From Ascoidea tarda (nom. inval.) (Eukaryota > Ascomycota > Saccharomycetes > Ascoideales > Ascoideaceae): 30,344 bases of DNA. A program made the translations under genes and the position numbers. This document shows, piece after piece, positions 20,070 to 29,051 of this stretch (the first letter of the stretch is position 1; each line of letters begins with the position of its first letter). The notes beneath the pieces are model-generated. The model made no database searches. It was given only the letters and a program-made list of their open reading frames with translations, and was not told the DNA's origin. The stretch covers positions 1 through 30,344 of the forward strand of contig JAKTTS010000155.1 in assembly GCA_030560485.1 (NCBI GenBank). The letters run 5' to 3'.

Positions 20070-20338
20070 GGTTGGAAATTTGGAAGAACGGAGAGGAGCA
20101 GCAGTGCAACAAGAATATATTTGCCCTTTGAAGAGATGGGGGAGTAGACAGTCAAGAGAAGCTATGGGATACAAGATATAAGATCTGGAGAACCACGCAA
20201 AAGAAAACAGTCAAAACTAAAAAGCGCCAAACAAGACAGCGCCAGAAAAAAAAACAGGAGAAAACAGCGAGATCCGGCAGAGGCACACAACACACCAGCA
20301 CACTCAGAAACAGCACAGGAAGCAGAAGCAGCAGTCTA

Positions 20339-20347
20339 GCGATGAGT
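20339..20347 (+). promoter_or_regulatory. PAC element (GCGATGAGT)
   Basis: GCGATGAGT matches the core of the PAC motif (GCGATGAG), which is bound by Dot6/Tod6-type factors and marks ribosome-biogenesis promoters in yeasts. It lies about 400 bp upstream of MAK16, a ribosome-biogenesis gene, and about 270 bp upstream of PSE1. I did not find a clear partner RRPE motif (TGAAAAATTTT) in the same gap. Confidence 0.6.
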
Positions 20348-20505
20348 AGAACCAGAATTCCACAAGCAGCAGCTATACAACAGTCAGAAAAAAGCAGTTT
20401 GGTTGGAGAAAAATAGGTGAAAATTCCAAATCAATAACAAATTTTCAGTTTTTCAATGGCCACAACCGTTTTTGGAAGGGCCCTGCACACCTCGGGCTGG
20501 AACCG

Positions 20506-20511
20506 CACGTG
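20506..20511. promoter_or_regulatory. CACGTG E-box
   Basis: A perfect CACGTG lies in the GC-rich core of the PSE1-MAK16 promoter, flanked by GGGCCC on both sides. Cbf1/bHLH factors are candidates. The GC-rich setting makes the site a little more credible than a random match, but no more than a candidate. Confidence 0.4.
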
Positions 20512-20746
20512 AAGGGGCCCACCACATTACAAGCAGATGTTCCCGCTTTTGGAAGACACCAGTGGTGTGGGAGACCAGCTGACCGCTTTTTTTTTATTTT
20601 TATTTTTTTAAATTTCACTTTTTGGTGGAGGAATTTTTTCATTAGTAAAAAGAGGGAAAAGATTGGTGAATTGGTAGATTGTGCTTTATTTTGCTTTTTG
20701 TTTCTGTGTTTCTGTATTTTATTGTTATATTGGTGTGTTGAGGAGA

Positions 20747-21760
20747 ATGGCCGACGAGATCATTTGGCAAGTGGTGAACCAGAGCTTTTGTGCTTTCAAA
20801 TTGAAGACTACAAAAGAGCAGAATTTCTGCCGTAACGAATACAACGTCAGTGGGTTGTGTTCAAGGCAGTCCTGCCCACTAGCAAACTCCAAATACGCTA
20901 CAATCAAGCAGATCGATGGCAAGTTGTACTTGTACATGAAAACCGTTGAAAGACAGCATACTCCATCGAAGCTCTGGGAACGAATTCGATTGTCCAAAAA
21001 TTATCAGACTGCTCTCAAGCAGATCGACCAGCATCTACTTTACTGGAATAAATTCTCCATTCACAAATGCAAACAGAGGCTAACCAAATTGACCCAGGTC
21101 ATGATAACAGAGAGACGCTTGCTCTTGAAGGAAAACGACCAGGAGAGACACTTGGTCGGTGTCAAACACAAAATCAAAAGAAGAGAGGAAAATAGAGAGA
21201 GAAAAGCACTAGCTGCTGCTAGAATTGAAAAAGCCATTGAAAAGGAATTGCTAAACCGATTGAAATCCGGTGCTTATGGCGACAAACCACTAAATGTCAA
21301 TGAAGAAATATGGAAAAAAGTGCTAAATCAAGTCAACGATGAAATCGAGAATCAAATCGAAAACGAAAACGAACTAGAAAATGACTACGACGAGGACGAG
21401 GACGAAGAAAGCGATGTAGGAGAAATCGAGTATGTTGAAGATGATGGTGAGCAGGACATGGTAAATATCGAAGATTTAGAAAAAATGTTAGACGATGGTA
21501 TATCTGACCAACAGTTCTCTGATGATGATGAAAGCGATGACTCTTCTGATGAAAATTACGACTTGTCTGAAAGCGACTTGGAATTATCCGATGAAGAAGA
21601 TGGCACCATAACTAAAACCAAAAGAAATTCAAAGAAAAGATCTAAAACCAAAAATGATTCAAAGAAACCAAAAATACGTCGTATACCTAGAATGGAAGTG
21701 GAAATTGAATATGAACATGATCAAAATCAATTGCTAAATTCCAATCCAATTCATGCTTAA
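20747..21760 (+). CDS. MAK16: Ribosome biogenesis factor Mak16
   Basis: This 337-residue protein starts at the ATG at 20747 ([15 protein letters not shown]), which matches the family N-terminus. The frame is open 22 codons further upstream but only to a GTG. Residues 1 to about 115 form the L28e-like domain with the conserved cysteines in [16 protein letters not shown] and CPLANSKYA, which bind a metal centre in pre-ribosome structures. The Mak16 domain follows, with [14 protein letters not shown] and the near-invariant [17 protein letters not shown]. The C-terminal third is acidic (several Glu/Asp runs) and ends in Lys/Arg-rich sequence that could serve in nuclear localisation. Mak16 is an essential nucleolar factor of early 60S subunit assembly. 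Length and domains are normal for the family. I saw no CTG codon in it. Confidence 0.96.
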   Translation: MADEIIWQVVNQSFCAFKLKTTKEQNFCRNEYNVSGLCSRQSCPLANSKYATIKQIDGKLYLYMKTVERQHTPSKLWERIRLSKNYQTALKQIDQHLLYWNKFSIHKCKQRLTKLTQVMITERRLLLKENDQERHLVGVKHKIKRREENRERKALAAARIEKAIEKELLNRLKSGAYGDKPLNVNEEIWKKVLNQVNDEIENQIENENELENDYDEDEDEESDVGEIEYVEDDGEQDMVNIEDLEKMLDDGISDQQFSDDDESDDSSDENYDLSESDLELSDEEDGTITKTKRNSKKRSKTKNDSKKPKIRRIPRMEVEIEYEHDQNQLLNSNPIHA

Positions 21761-21853
21761 CATTATAATATCCCAAATAAACATTACATCTTATTCATAC
21801 TACTATTCATTGTAAACTATGCAAAACTACACTATAAATTGAACTAAATCAAA
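21761..21853. terminator. Short convergent terminator region, MAK16 and eight-Cys gene
   Basis: Only 93 bp separate the two convergent stop codons. An AATAAA lies at 21776-21781 on the plus strand, just after the MAK16 stop. With so little room the 3' UTRs of the two mRNAs probably overlap in antisense. Confidence 0.5.
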
Positions 21854-22531
21854 TTAAATCAAACTCAATAAGAAGGATAGAAAATACAAAACTAAAAACG
21901 AAATTGAAGACGTTCTTTTTTTGTAATCAAAACCAGCATTTCCAATCTCACTTTCGGATCCAATGCTTGGACTTGATTCTGTATTATTCAATAAATTTGA
22001 GACAGAACTACTAATCGTAGAATAATTTAAACTTTCGGTTTCTGACACACCTTCTGGTAAACTTTCTAATGCACTGTCTTCTGTTGCACTTCCACTGCTC
22101 AGTGTTGACGCCTTTGTCAGCTCAACTGATGAACTAACAGTCGAAATCATCTCTAAAGTGCTAGTATCAAATGTGGTAGTAGCAAAATACGCTTCAAACC
22201 CATCACAGTAAATTCCCTTCAACTGTCCAAGATTATCAGTATCGATGTTGCTTGAACAAGTGGCACACTGGTAAAACGCTTTCCAAAACGCATCTGTTTC
22301 TGATAACCCACACAAACACTCAAGAGCCTGCTGAACTTCGCTCTCATTATAACCTGTGCATGTTGAACTTTCATATCCAGTTATAACCCCATCACATAAA
22401 CTACTACCGCAAAAAGACGATATATAAGATTGCAAATACCCTGTTAAACCACCATCTTTCTTCTCTTTCGAAATTTCCAAAGATAGTCCAGCAAATGACA
22501 AGAAACTTAGCAACAATAACTGAGATTTCAT
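21854..22531 (-). CDS. Small secreted eight-cysteine protein, probably GPI-anchored
   Basis: This 225-residue protein starts at the ATG at 22531 (MKSQLLLLSFLSF), giving a clean signal peptide; the frame extends upstream 15 codons but only to a GTG. The mature part has one compact domain with eight cysteines at residues 41, 46, 58, 72, 74, 89, 92 and 109. Spacing is C-x4-C-x11-C-x13-C-x-C-x14-C-x2-C-x16-C, with WKAFYQC before the sixth. A Ser/Thr-rich stalk (about 115-205) and a hydrophobic C-terminal tail (about 208-225) follow, as in GPI-anchored surface proteins. The same domain occurs twice in the protein at 29052-29999. The cysteine order resembles CFEM domains, but spacing and motifs differ, so I do not assign CFEM. 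Function is unknown; its neighbour is a ferric reductase. A TATATATA lies 107 bp upstream. At least two CTG codons lie in its Ser/Thr-rich stalk. Confidence 0.8.
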   Translation of the reverse strand: MKSQLLLLSFLSFAGLSLEISKEKKDGGLTGYLQSYISSFCGSSLCDGVITGYESSTCTGYNESEVQQALECLCGLSETDAFWKAFYQCATCSSNIDTDNLGQLKGIYCDGFEAYFATTTFDTSTLEMISTVSSSVELTKASTLSSGSATEDSALESLPEGVSETESLNYSTISSSVSNLLNNTESSPSIGSESEIGNAGFDYKKRTSSISFLVLYFLSFLLSLI

Positions 22532-23314
22532 TCTATGGAATTCTCTGTAATATTCTCTTGTTTTTTTTTTGCTCACTGTTTATAATTCAAATCGATAAAC
22601 ATGAAACTGAGATAAAACAAATAAAACACAGACCACTTATATATACTTCAAATTGTAAAAAAACAAGCCATTAACAATTGAAAAAGAAACCCATCATCGC
22701 ACACCTGTTTTGCAGACAATCTGTTGGCTATCATGTTCATACAAATCTGTTGGATTTCCTCTTTGGGGATTCAATGAGATTAAGCTATTTCACACAAACC
22801 TTATCAGCGCAGAATTGTCCCAAATCAAAAGAAACAACCAAGGAAAAGAAAGGAGCACCTGAACCCACCTCCCAAACCACAACTCAAAACACTGGACATT
22901 GCATTTCTTTCATACCACTTTGGTTCTGAACTGGTGCTTTTCTTATTATGGACCTGAATTCTGTACGACCAATCAAATTCGCGGACGGAGGCTACAAAAA
23001 CCGGTAAAGGTTGAAGAAGTGTCTAAAAAGTAGTATATACTTGAGAAATGGTTACCGAAACCCAGAAAACGTGTTATTCATTATCTATTTATACTTAATG
23101 ATAACTAACAGTGATTTATTGATTATAAAAGATATTGAGCAAAATCATAGAACAAAACAAAGTCCAACGTGGAAAAGAAGGTTATTTTTGAATTTCCATA
23201 AAAAGGAGAACTAAAAAAATTAAAATAAAAACTAGCAAAATCTTACAAAGCAAAGAAATAAACAAAAAAAACTCAGAAAATAGAACAAAAATGGGTCAGA
23301 ATAGCTGAAAGTGT
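22532..23314. other. Intergenic: promoter of eight-Cys gene and 3' end of ferric reductase
   Basis: This 783 bp gap lies between two minus-strand genes. Apart from the TATA box at 22638-22645 I see only AT-rich sequence and two open frames (near 22678-22929 and 23011-23214) that lack an ATG start and have no recognisable protein content. Confidence 0.6.
22638..22645 (-). promoter_or_regulatory. TATA box of the eight-Cys protein gene
   Basis: TATATATA lies 107 bp upstream of the ATG at 22531, at a typical yeast distance. The similar element in front of the other two surface genes on this side of the window makes chance less likely. Confidence 0.5.
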
Positions 23315-25468
23315 CTACCAAAGTTGATTCTCTTCAAAGTAATCAATTCTCTTGTCATTTTTTAAGACCATTCTAGCAACACCAGAACGCAAATCATCAG
23401 ACATTTTTGGATGACCACAAGTCATAACAGCAACTGAACCTGGAGCTGTGTCAATTTCGTCTTCAAGTATTTTAAGGGTATTTGGTCTGCCCTTTTCAAA
23501 GTGGATATATGAAAGAGCCTCGATTTGAGAAATTCTTTGCTGGACATCTACAGGCTCATCACCTTTTTCATTACTGCCCTTAGAGATTGATCCTGCTTCT
23601 GAAGAACACTCACTGGCTCCAAAATTTGGCATGTCACCACCTCTGGTACAGTAAATATAAACCTCACATCTGTCTTTATAATGTCCCAATTTTGCTAATT
23701 CATCATAGAACCATTCAAGATTCTTCCATTCTCTAATTGTCCAGTATAATCTGACTTGTTTGTCGGATGTACGAGAGGCTAAATCTAAAGCGTGGGCATA
23801 TGGACCTGGAATACCATTACCACCAGCAATCAAAAGAGTCTTGGAGTATTTTCTAGTTGGTTGATGGTGACCATATGGACCTTCAACTGTGACTCTGATA
23901 TCAGCACAATGGTCTGGTTGTTTCATCAAATAGTTATAGATGTATAAGGTGACACCTTCCTTGACTTTGATATAGAAAACAATATGTTGTTCATCACCAT
24001 CAGATTCAACAATGGTAAATGGATGAGATTCCCACCATCTTGCTGGTCTGAAGAAATAAATATAACAGAAGGAACCTGGGAAGGCTTTCCAGTAACTTGG
24101 TTTTGGAACAATGATTTTAATAGTATCGTCTCCAATGATTTTGCAATTAACTTTAGGGAATCCAAAGGCACAACAACGAACAATTCTAACAAATCTGTCA
24201 AAACACCAAATAGCACCTGCACAAAATTCCCATTCGTGGTATGAACGAAGTTTCCAGCAATGAATCCATAATCCAATAAGACAGAAGACACCAAATATAA
24301 GATGGACAAAAGCAAAGAAGTCATAGTAATTCTTTCTGAAATACCAGACAGCTTGGAAACACATTCCTACGGCAAAAGCAGTCGAAATCATACCCCAATA
24401 CCAATATGGCCTCTTAATTGCAGTCTTTACAAAACCATTGATAATAGACATTGCCATATAAGCCCAACTATGAATAAAGGCCAAAATAGTGAAGGCACGA
24501 GCAATCCAACGATGGAAAGCACTGAATGAAGCTTGGTTGATACCTGTCAATGAGATCAAAAAGTTGTTTCTACCAGCAAAAAGTATAACCAATGGGAAAA
24601 TCCAGACACCTAAAACACCAGTTCTAATACCAATCAAAGCATATATTTCCAATGTTTTCGTGGCACGAGATGTACTACCACCTGGAATTGTATAAATGTG
24701 TGCAGTATTAAAAGCCAATTCTATAGCATAAAATCCTAAAATAACTAATGACTCAAATCTAGTTGGAATAAGACCAATATCCAATTTTCCGAAAAGCCAT
24801 TTAGAATCAACATGGTTTTTATCAAAGGTAGCAGGAAGAATAACAGTTGCTCTCCATGCACGAGTGATTGGACCAGTACATTTGGCAACAAAATTGGGGA
24901 ATAAAATTCTTGACCAGTGGAAAACAGAACAAAGAGCTAAAACACAACCCCAATAAGCAACAGATGCTATACCATATAACCAGCCGTAGTAACTGTTCTC
25001 ATATCTAACTTTGTTGGATTGGTAGTATCTCCTAACATAATCAGCATCATGGTAAATTGGAGAATAAAAGTAATCTTCAGATACATTATAGTCTTTAAGT
25101 TCTGAAGCATCAACCAAATAATGAGTAGCATTCTTATAAATAGATTGAAGCTTTTCATGGGTGAAATTTACTTTTTGAGTGGCACAATTTTCAATAACAT
25201 AGTCTTCGACCTTTACTGGATCGTCTAATTGGCTATAGAGACAGTAAAGCATTGATCCCATAGCAGCAGTTGAGTTACATGCACAATCGTTTGCAGCATT
25301 ATATCCTCTACTTATTTTTTTTTGTGCATCACAATATAAAACATTGGATGTAATTCCTGCGAAACAACTCATATACCACAAATATTCATCTGTATACGTT
25401 TCACCATAAGCAATAGCAGGTGCTATTAGAGAAGAAAAAGCCAAAAATATGGCACTGTTTATCTTCAT
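23315..25468 (-). CDS. FRE-type plasma-membrane ferric/cupric reductase
   Basis: This 717-residue protein starts at the ATG at 25468 with a signal peptide (about 1-20). A Cys-containing ectodomain of about 140 residues with N-glycosylation sites follows, then the ferric-reductase membrane domain. The bis-heme histidines are visible as two pairs with 13 residues between: H319 and H333 (AFHRWIARAF, FIHSW), and H389 and H403 (FAFVHLIFG, LWIHCW). The FAD-binding motif HPFTIV begins at 482. The NADPH-binding loop GGNGIPG is at 549-555. A CGHPKM motif and the typical ending YFEENQLW close the protein. It passes electrons from cytosolic NADPH through FAD and two hemes to extracellular Fe(III) or Cu(II), making the metal available to uptake systems. 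All catalytic features are present. Which FRE paralogue it is cannot be told. It lies between two eight-Cys protein genes on the same strand. A TATA box is 134 bp upstream with a CACCC core (Aft-type half site, weak) just beside it. I found no CTG codon in it. Confidence 0.95.
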   Translation of the reverse strand: MKINSAIFLAFSSLIAPAIAYGETYTDEYLWYMSCFAGITSNVLYCDAQKKISRGYNAANDCACNSTAAMGSMLYCLYSQLDDPVKVEDYVIENCATQKVNFTHEKLQSIYKNATHYLVDASELKDYNVSEDYFYSPIYHDADYVRRYYQSNKVRYENSYYGWLYGIASVAYWGCVLALCSVFHWSRILFPNFVAKCTGPITRAWRATVILPATFDKNHVDSKWLFGKLDIGLIPTRFESLVILGFYAIELAFNTAHIYTIPGGSTSRATKTLEIYALIGIRTGVLGVWIFPLVILFAGRNNFLISLTGINQASFSAFHRWIARAFTILAFIHSWAYMAMSIINGFVKTAIKRPYWYWGMISTAFAVGMCFQAVWYFRKNYYDFFAFVHLIFGVFCLIGLWIHCWKLRSYHEWEFCAGAIWCFDRFVRIVRCCAFGFPKVNCKIIGDDTIKIIVPKPSYWKAFPGSFCYIYFFRPARWWESHPFTIVESDGDEQHIVFYIKVKEGVTLYIYNYLMKQPDHCADIRVTVEGPYGHHQPTRKYSKTLLIAGGNGIPGPYAHALDLASRTSDKQVRLYWTIREWKNLEWFYDELAKLGHYKDRCEVYIYCTRGGDMPNFGASECSSEAGSISKGSNEKGDEPVDVQQRISQIEALSYIHFEKGRPNTLKILEDEIDTAPGSVAVMTCGHPKMSDDLRSGVARMVLKNDKRIDYFEENQLW

Positions 25469-25601
25469 TTTGATTATAATTATATTTGGAATTAATTTCT
25501 TGTGATTTGTTTAAGATTTTTCCAAAATTCTCAAAAAACTATAATTAACTAATAAAAGATGATAGATTAGTAATAAAAAATTGATGAGATTCAGGGTGTT
25601 T

Positions 25602-25608
25602 TATATAT
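25602..25608 (-). promoter_or_regulatory. TATA box of the ferric reductase gene
   Basis: TATATAT lies 134 bp upstream of the ATG at 25468. A GGGTG (CACCC on the gene's strand) at 25594-25598 sits right next to it; CACCC is the core of the Aft1 iron-responsive site, but the flanks do not fit the full consensus. Confidence 0.45.
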
Positions 25609-27287
25609 CTGATGATTCTGTGATATATTTCCTGAAAATCGTAATATAGCTGGCTATTTTGCTTACAAAAATTTTTTTTCATTGGCATTAAATGCAATTA
25701 AAAAGATTCATAAAGGAATAAAAACATAACTAGACTCACTGATTTTGCTATCAATTTAATCAATCATAAAATCATCAGTTGTTTTTCGCTAAGAATTAAT
25801 TTTTTAAATTAATTTTTTGTTTCAATAATACAAAATAAAAGATATTTCATTTGTTAATTTTAAAAAGTCTGATGAAAACGATATTAGTTTAAAAGATCGT
25901 TATAAATTAAGTGATTCTTATAACCTAATATGCCTTTAAGACTGTATTGTAATTATGGGAGCTGATAAAGTTTAGTTGATTCACTTGGTTAAATTTTTTG
26001 TAAATTAAATCAACTATTGAAAAAAATACAATATTCAAATTCTTTTAATTAGCGAGGAACTAGAATTTCAATGTGAATATATTTAATGAGGTATTAAATT
26101 AAGCTTAAATAATAATGTTTTAATTGATTCTTTTTTAATTGTTTTTTTGTATTTTTTTTTGCATTTTTTTGATCGATTTTGATTTTATAATTTAATTGAA
26201 TGTTAGAACATGAATATTATAAGGTTACTCAAAATAAAATACATTAAAGTTTGCTTTAATATATTGAAATAGTTGAATAGGCAATGGTATTAGTACCTTA
26301 CTGATTTTTTTTATAACTGTGAATAAAATAATTATGAATATCAATGTTTTGGTTTTTAATTCTTTAATTGTTTTTTTTGCTAAAAAATACACTTCAAACA
26401 ATTTGTGAATTTTAATCGAAAATGAATGAAAGGAAAATATTTAGTAGCTGAAATAATCAACAAAAACAAGTTTTTTCTATCGAGACAAACACATAAAGAA
26501 ATAAATTGTAGGTAGAATAGGAATGGAATAGGAATGAGAGGGAAATATTGAAGATTTTGAAATCGAATATTATTATTAGATTTGCTTATTGGATGAAGTC
26601 GTTTGAGACTCAGAAGAAAATTCGGCAAATGTTGAGGACAGAAAAACTTAAAAGGCAAACTTTTCTAGGGAACAAAGTTTATATAAGTTAAATGCTAAAA
26701 AAAGGTTGGTTAAGATTAGAATGAATCAAATTGAGTCTACCTGAGCCAACTTGATTGATCCGAAGTAAATCTTTTTCCAAGTTTTAATGTTAAACAGATG
26801 GAGTTTGATAATTTCATCTAACATGAGAAACCTAAGTTATTGTTTTTACTAAGCAGTGTGTTTTTCTGTGTTGTTTTTGCTTCATGTAGTTTCTATTTCG
26901 CTTAGTGAGTATTTGATAAAACAAAAGATAAACATTTAATCAAATTCTTAAGGGAATTCAAATACAAGGACGCCTCACTATAGTACTATGGTATCCCTAA
27001 TCAGCTATATATCACTATAGAACATTTTTCCTTGAAAACCAAAACAAGAGTCTTCTTTGATAAAATTAGATTGATTAGATTGATTAGGTGATTTTGATTT
27101 TGATTTTAATTTTTTGGATTATAGAGGTTATGTGAATTACATAGGTTGTTGTTCTTTGTTTGTTTATGACTTGGTTAATTATTTTTTTCTTTCTATCAAG
27201 GAATTTAGTGCCAAATCCAGGCTTGTAGGTAGATAAACATTGATTAACATATTACAATTATCAACTGACTTTGCAACAAATTCTTTT

Positions 27288-27358
27288 GGATTTTATTGGT
27301 TTGAAGTTTGAAGAAATCTAGAGGATTATATTGGTTTTGAATTTAGTATAATCTAAAA
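27288..27358. repeat. Imperfect tandem duplication, about 35 bp twice
   Basis: Two adjacent copies begin GGATTTTATTGGTTTGAA and GGATTATATTGGTTTTGAA and both end near ATCTA. They differ by several substitutions and one or two short indels. It is non-coding as far as I can see. Confidence 0.5.
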
Positions 27359-28474
27359 GATCAGTCAACATATATTACAAGACAACTTAATTCTGAAGAG
27401 GGTGTGGTTTAAAAATAGACAACTTTATGTCAGATGCTTGACTTTTTTGACAGAATTGATTGGATTGTTTTGTGACAAAAGATGTGAAATAAAACTGGAG
27501 AAGCTTCATTGAGAAAAATTTTAAAACTGTAGATGGACAAATTGTTTGGAAGAAGCTTTGACAAATTGATTTGCCTGGATTTTGACCCTTTTTTGGTATG
27601 TTTCTGCTTTCCCACACGAAGAAAACATCTATAATGAAAAACAAACCCAACCAGTTGGCTATAATCCTGAACAATGCGATACTTAAAACGTCTGGAACTA
27701 AAAACACATTTTTTTGGTCTGCAAGGACTTTGACCATTTTATGTTGGAGAAGTTGTAAGCACAGATCCAGAAAATTCCTTAAAAACCCTAACATCATAAT
27801 AAAACCACTTATATCCGTTTAACGAATCTGCATTTAAGGTATCTCAAAACTCAATGTGAGACAACCCAAGGAAAACCTATTAAAGCGAGCCAAGAAAGCT
27901 AAGAAAAACCATCAAAAATGCATTAATTTACTTTTTAAATTTATGGTCCAGACATTAATTTCTAGCATCAAAGAATACTTTTTGGACTACAATCATAACA
28001 GCCAATCATTATACGCAGATTATTAAATGAAAAGTGCTGGTTTTTGCAAATAAAACTTCCTTTTCGTTGTTTTTATGTTGGTGTTAAGGCGATATCTACG
28101 AAAAATAAGGTAAATGCAAAAGGCTTTTTATACAAGATTGATTCAGCCAGAAGAATTTTAAATTTTCACTGGGGATTGCAAAACAAAGAGGAATTTCAGT
28201 GTAGTTTGATAAAAGGTTAGTGTAAGACCCTCTATTGAACTAGAAAGCTAATTGAATTAAGGCTGCAAGCTATCTCCCTTAAGTTCTATTAAGGTGTTTA
28301 GAGGCTTTTCTGTGGCCCATATCCATGGATTTGATTGATAATGGCAAGAATGTTCATACTTATCTTGAAGAATTTTGCCAAATAAAAGAATATTTCTGAT
28401 TATTCAAGTATTTGGCGTTACTAAAACTCTATCGCTACATTTTCCAATCTAAGGTTCCGACGGCAGCTCTATTA

Positions 28475-28534
28475 CCAGCAGCATTGCCAATTCCATTACC
28501 AGTTCCATTACCAGTGCCATTACCAGGCCCATCG
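28475..28534 (+). repeat. 12 bp tandem repeat, five units, coding-like (Pro-x-Pro-Leu)
   Basis: Five units of 12 bp run without gaps; the best are CCAATTCCATTA, CCAGTTCCATTA and CCAGTGCCATTA. In one frame they read P-I-P-L, P-V-P-L, P-V-P-L and so on. The frame stays open from 28412 to a stop at 28598-28600 but has no ATG start. It could be the end of a decayed or spliced gene, or a non-coding minisatellite. Confidence 0.6.
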
Positions 28535-29051
28535 TCAACTAAGCAAAGATCAAAAACCATTACCAACACTAGATCAATCATATTTATTATCGCTGGATAA
28601 AGCAGCTTCACCTAATGAAGAATATTCAGGTGAGCATGGAATTTCGTTCCAAAATATCCGCATCAGCTGTTGCTAAGTAACTTTCAAATCACATACAAAA
28701 TGCATTTATATGCGAGTCTATGCTTTATTGATGCGACCCGTATTTATGGAAGTAAAAAAGAATAACACTAACTGCTTTTTCTCAGAAAAGTAATTTTCGA
28801 TACTAATGATAGGTCAAAATTTTGTTTTAATCTATTGAAGAATAAAAAAAAGCCAGTTGTTGGTGTTTATGTACTGAATCTAGGCTATAAAATTTAAAAA
28901 GGACAAAAATCTGGTAAATGAAAGTGATTATGAACTATTTATTGATGCTAAAAATGCCTTTTTCTGGAATAAAAAAATAATGCTTCAGAATAGAAAAAAT
29001 AAAATATGGAAACCCCCCAAGAAAAATATAAAACATAAAATAAAAATAATA

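Larger units (their letters stand above)
20070..20746. promoter_or_regulatory. Divergent PSE1-MAK16 promoter
   Basis: This 677 bp gap has strong strand asymmetry. The half nearest PSE1 (20180-20340) is A/C/G-rich on the plus strand, so pyrimidine-rich on the PSE1 strand. The half nearest MAK16 (20585-20740) is T-rich on the plus strand. Between them is a GC-rich patch (about 20478-20580) with two GGGCCC palindromes. A PAC element at 20339-20347 and a CACGTG at 20506-20511 lie here. A poly-T block at 20587-20610 is a likely nucleosome-excluding element. Confidence 0.65.
25469..29051. other. 3.6 kb AT-rich gene-poor region
   Basis: No convincing gene lies in these 3583 bp. The part near 25469 is the promoter of the ferric reductase. 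The longest ATG-led open frame is 136 codons at 27387-27797 on the minus strand; it is hydrophobic and basic and matches nothing I know. An imperfect tandem duplication of about 35 bp lies at 27288-27358. A 12 bp repeat with coding-like periodicity lies at 28475-28534. I looked for terminal repeat pairs, tRNA-like boxes and transposase motifs and saw none. The region could be a decayed gene neighbourhood or simply a long regulatory region. Confidence 0.55.

Noticed and set aside
20070-20174. N-terminal extension of PSE1 upstream of the ATG at 20069
   Set aside because: The frame is open but begins at TTG, the sequence is Cys-rich and unlike the family, and the ATG at 20069 gives the normal importin start.
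22678-23214. Two short plus-strand open frames between the eight-Cys gene and the reductase
   Set aside because: Both start only with TTG and show no recognisable protein.
27387-27797. ATG-led 136-codon open frame on the minus strand
   Set aside because: No recognisable domain, hydrophobic/basic composition typical of chance frames in AT-rich DNA, and a competing frame on the other strand. Left as part of the gene-poor region.
27533-28600. Possible spliced gene: short ATG-led frame, GTATGT at 27596, TACTAAA near 28417, Pro-Leu repeat as last exon
   Set aside because: The intron would be about 850 bp, the branch site is imperfect, and no protein homology supports it.
29030-29040. Match to the S. 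cerevisiae ARS consensus on the minus strand (TTTTATGTTTT)
   Set aside because: Such matches are expected by chance in AT-rich DNA, and this consensus is not valid outside close relatives of S. cerevisiae.
25469-29051. Remnant of a retroelement in the gene-poor region
   Set aside because: No direct terminal repeats, primer-binding-like site or recognisable polyprotein fragment seen by eye.
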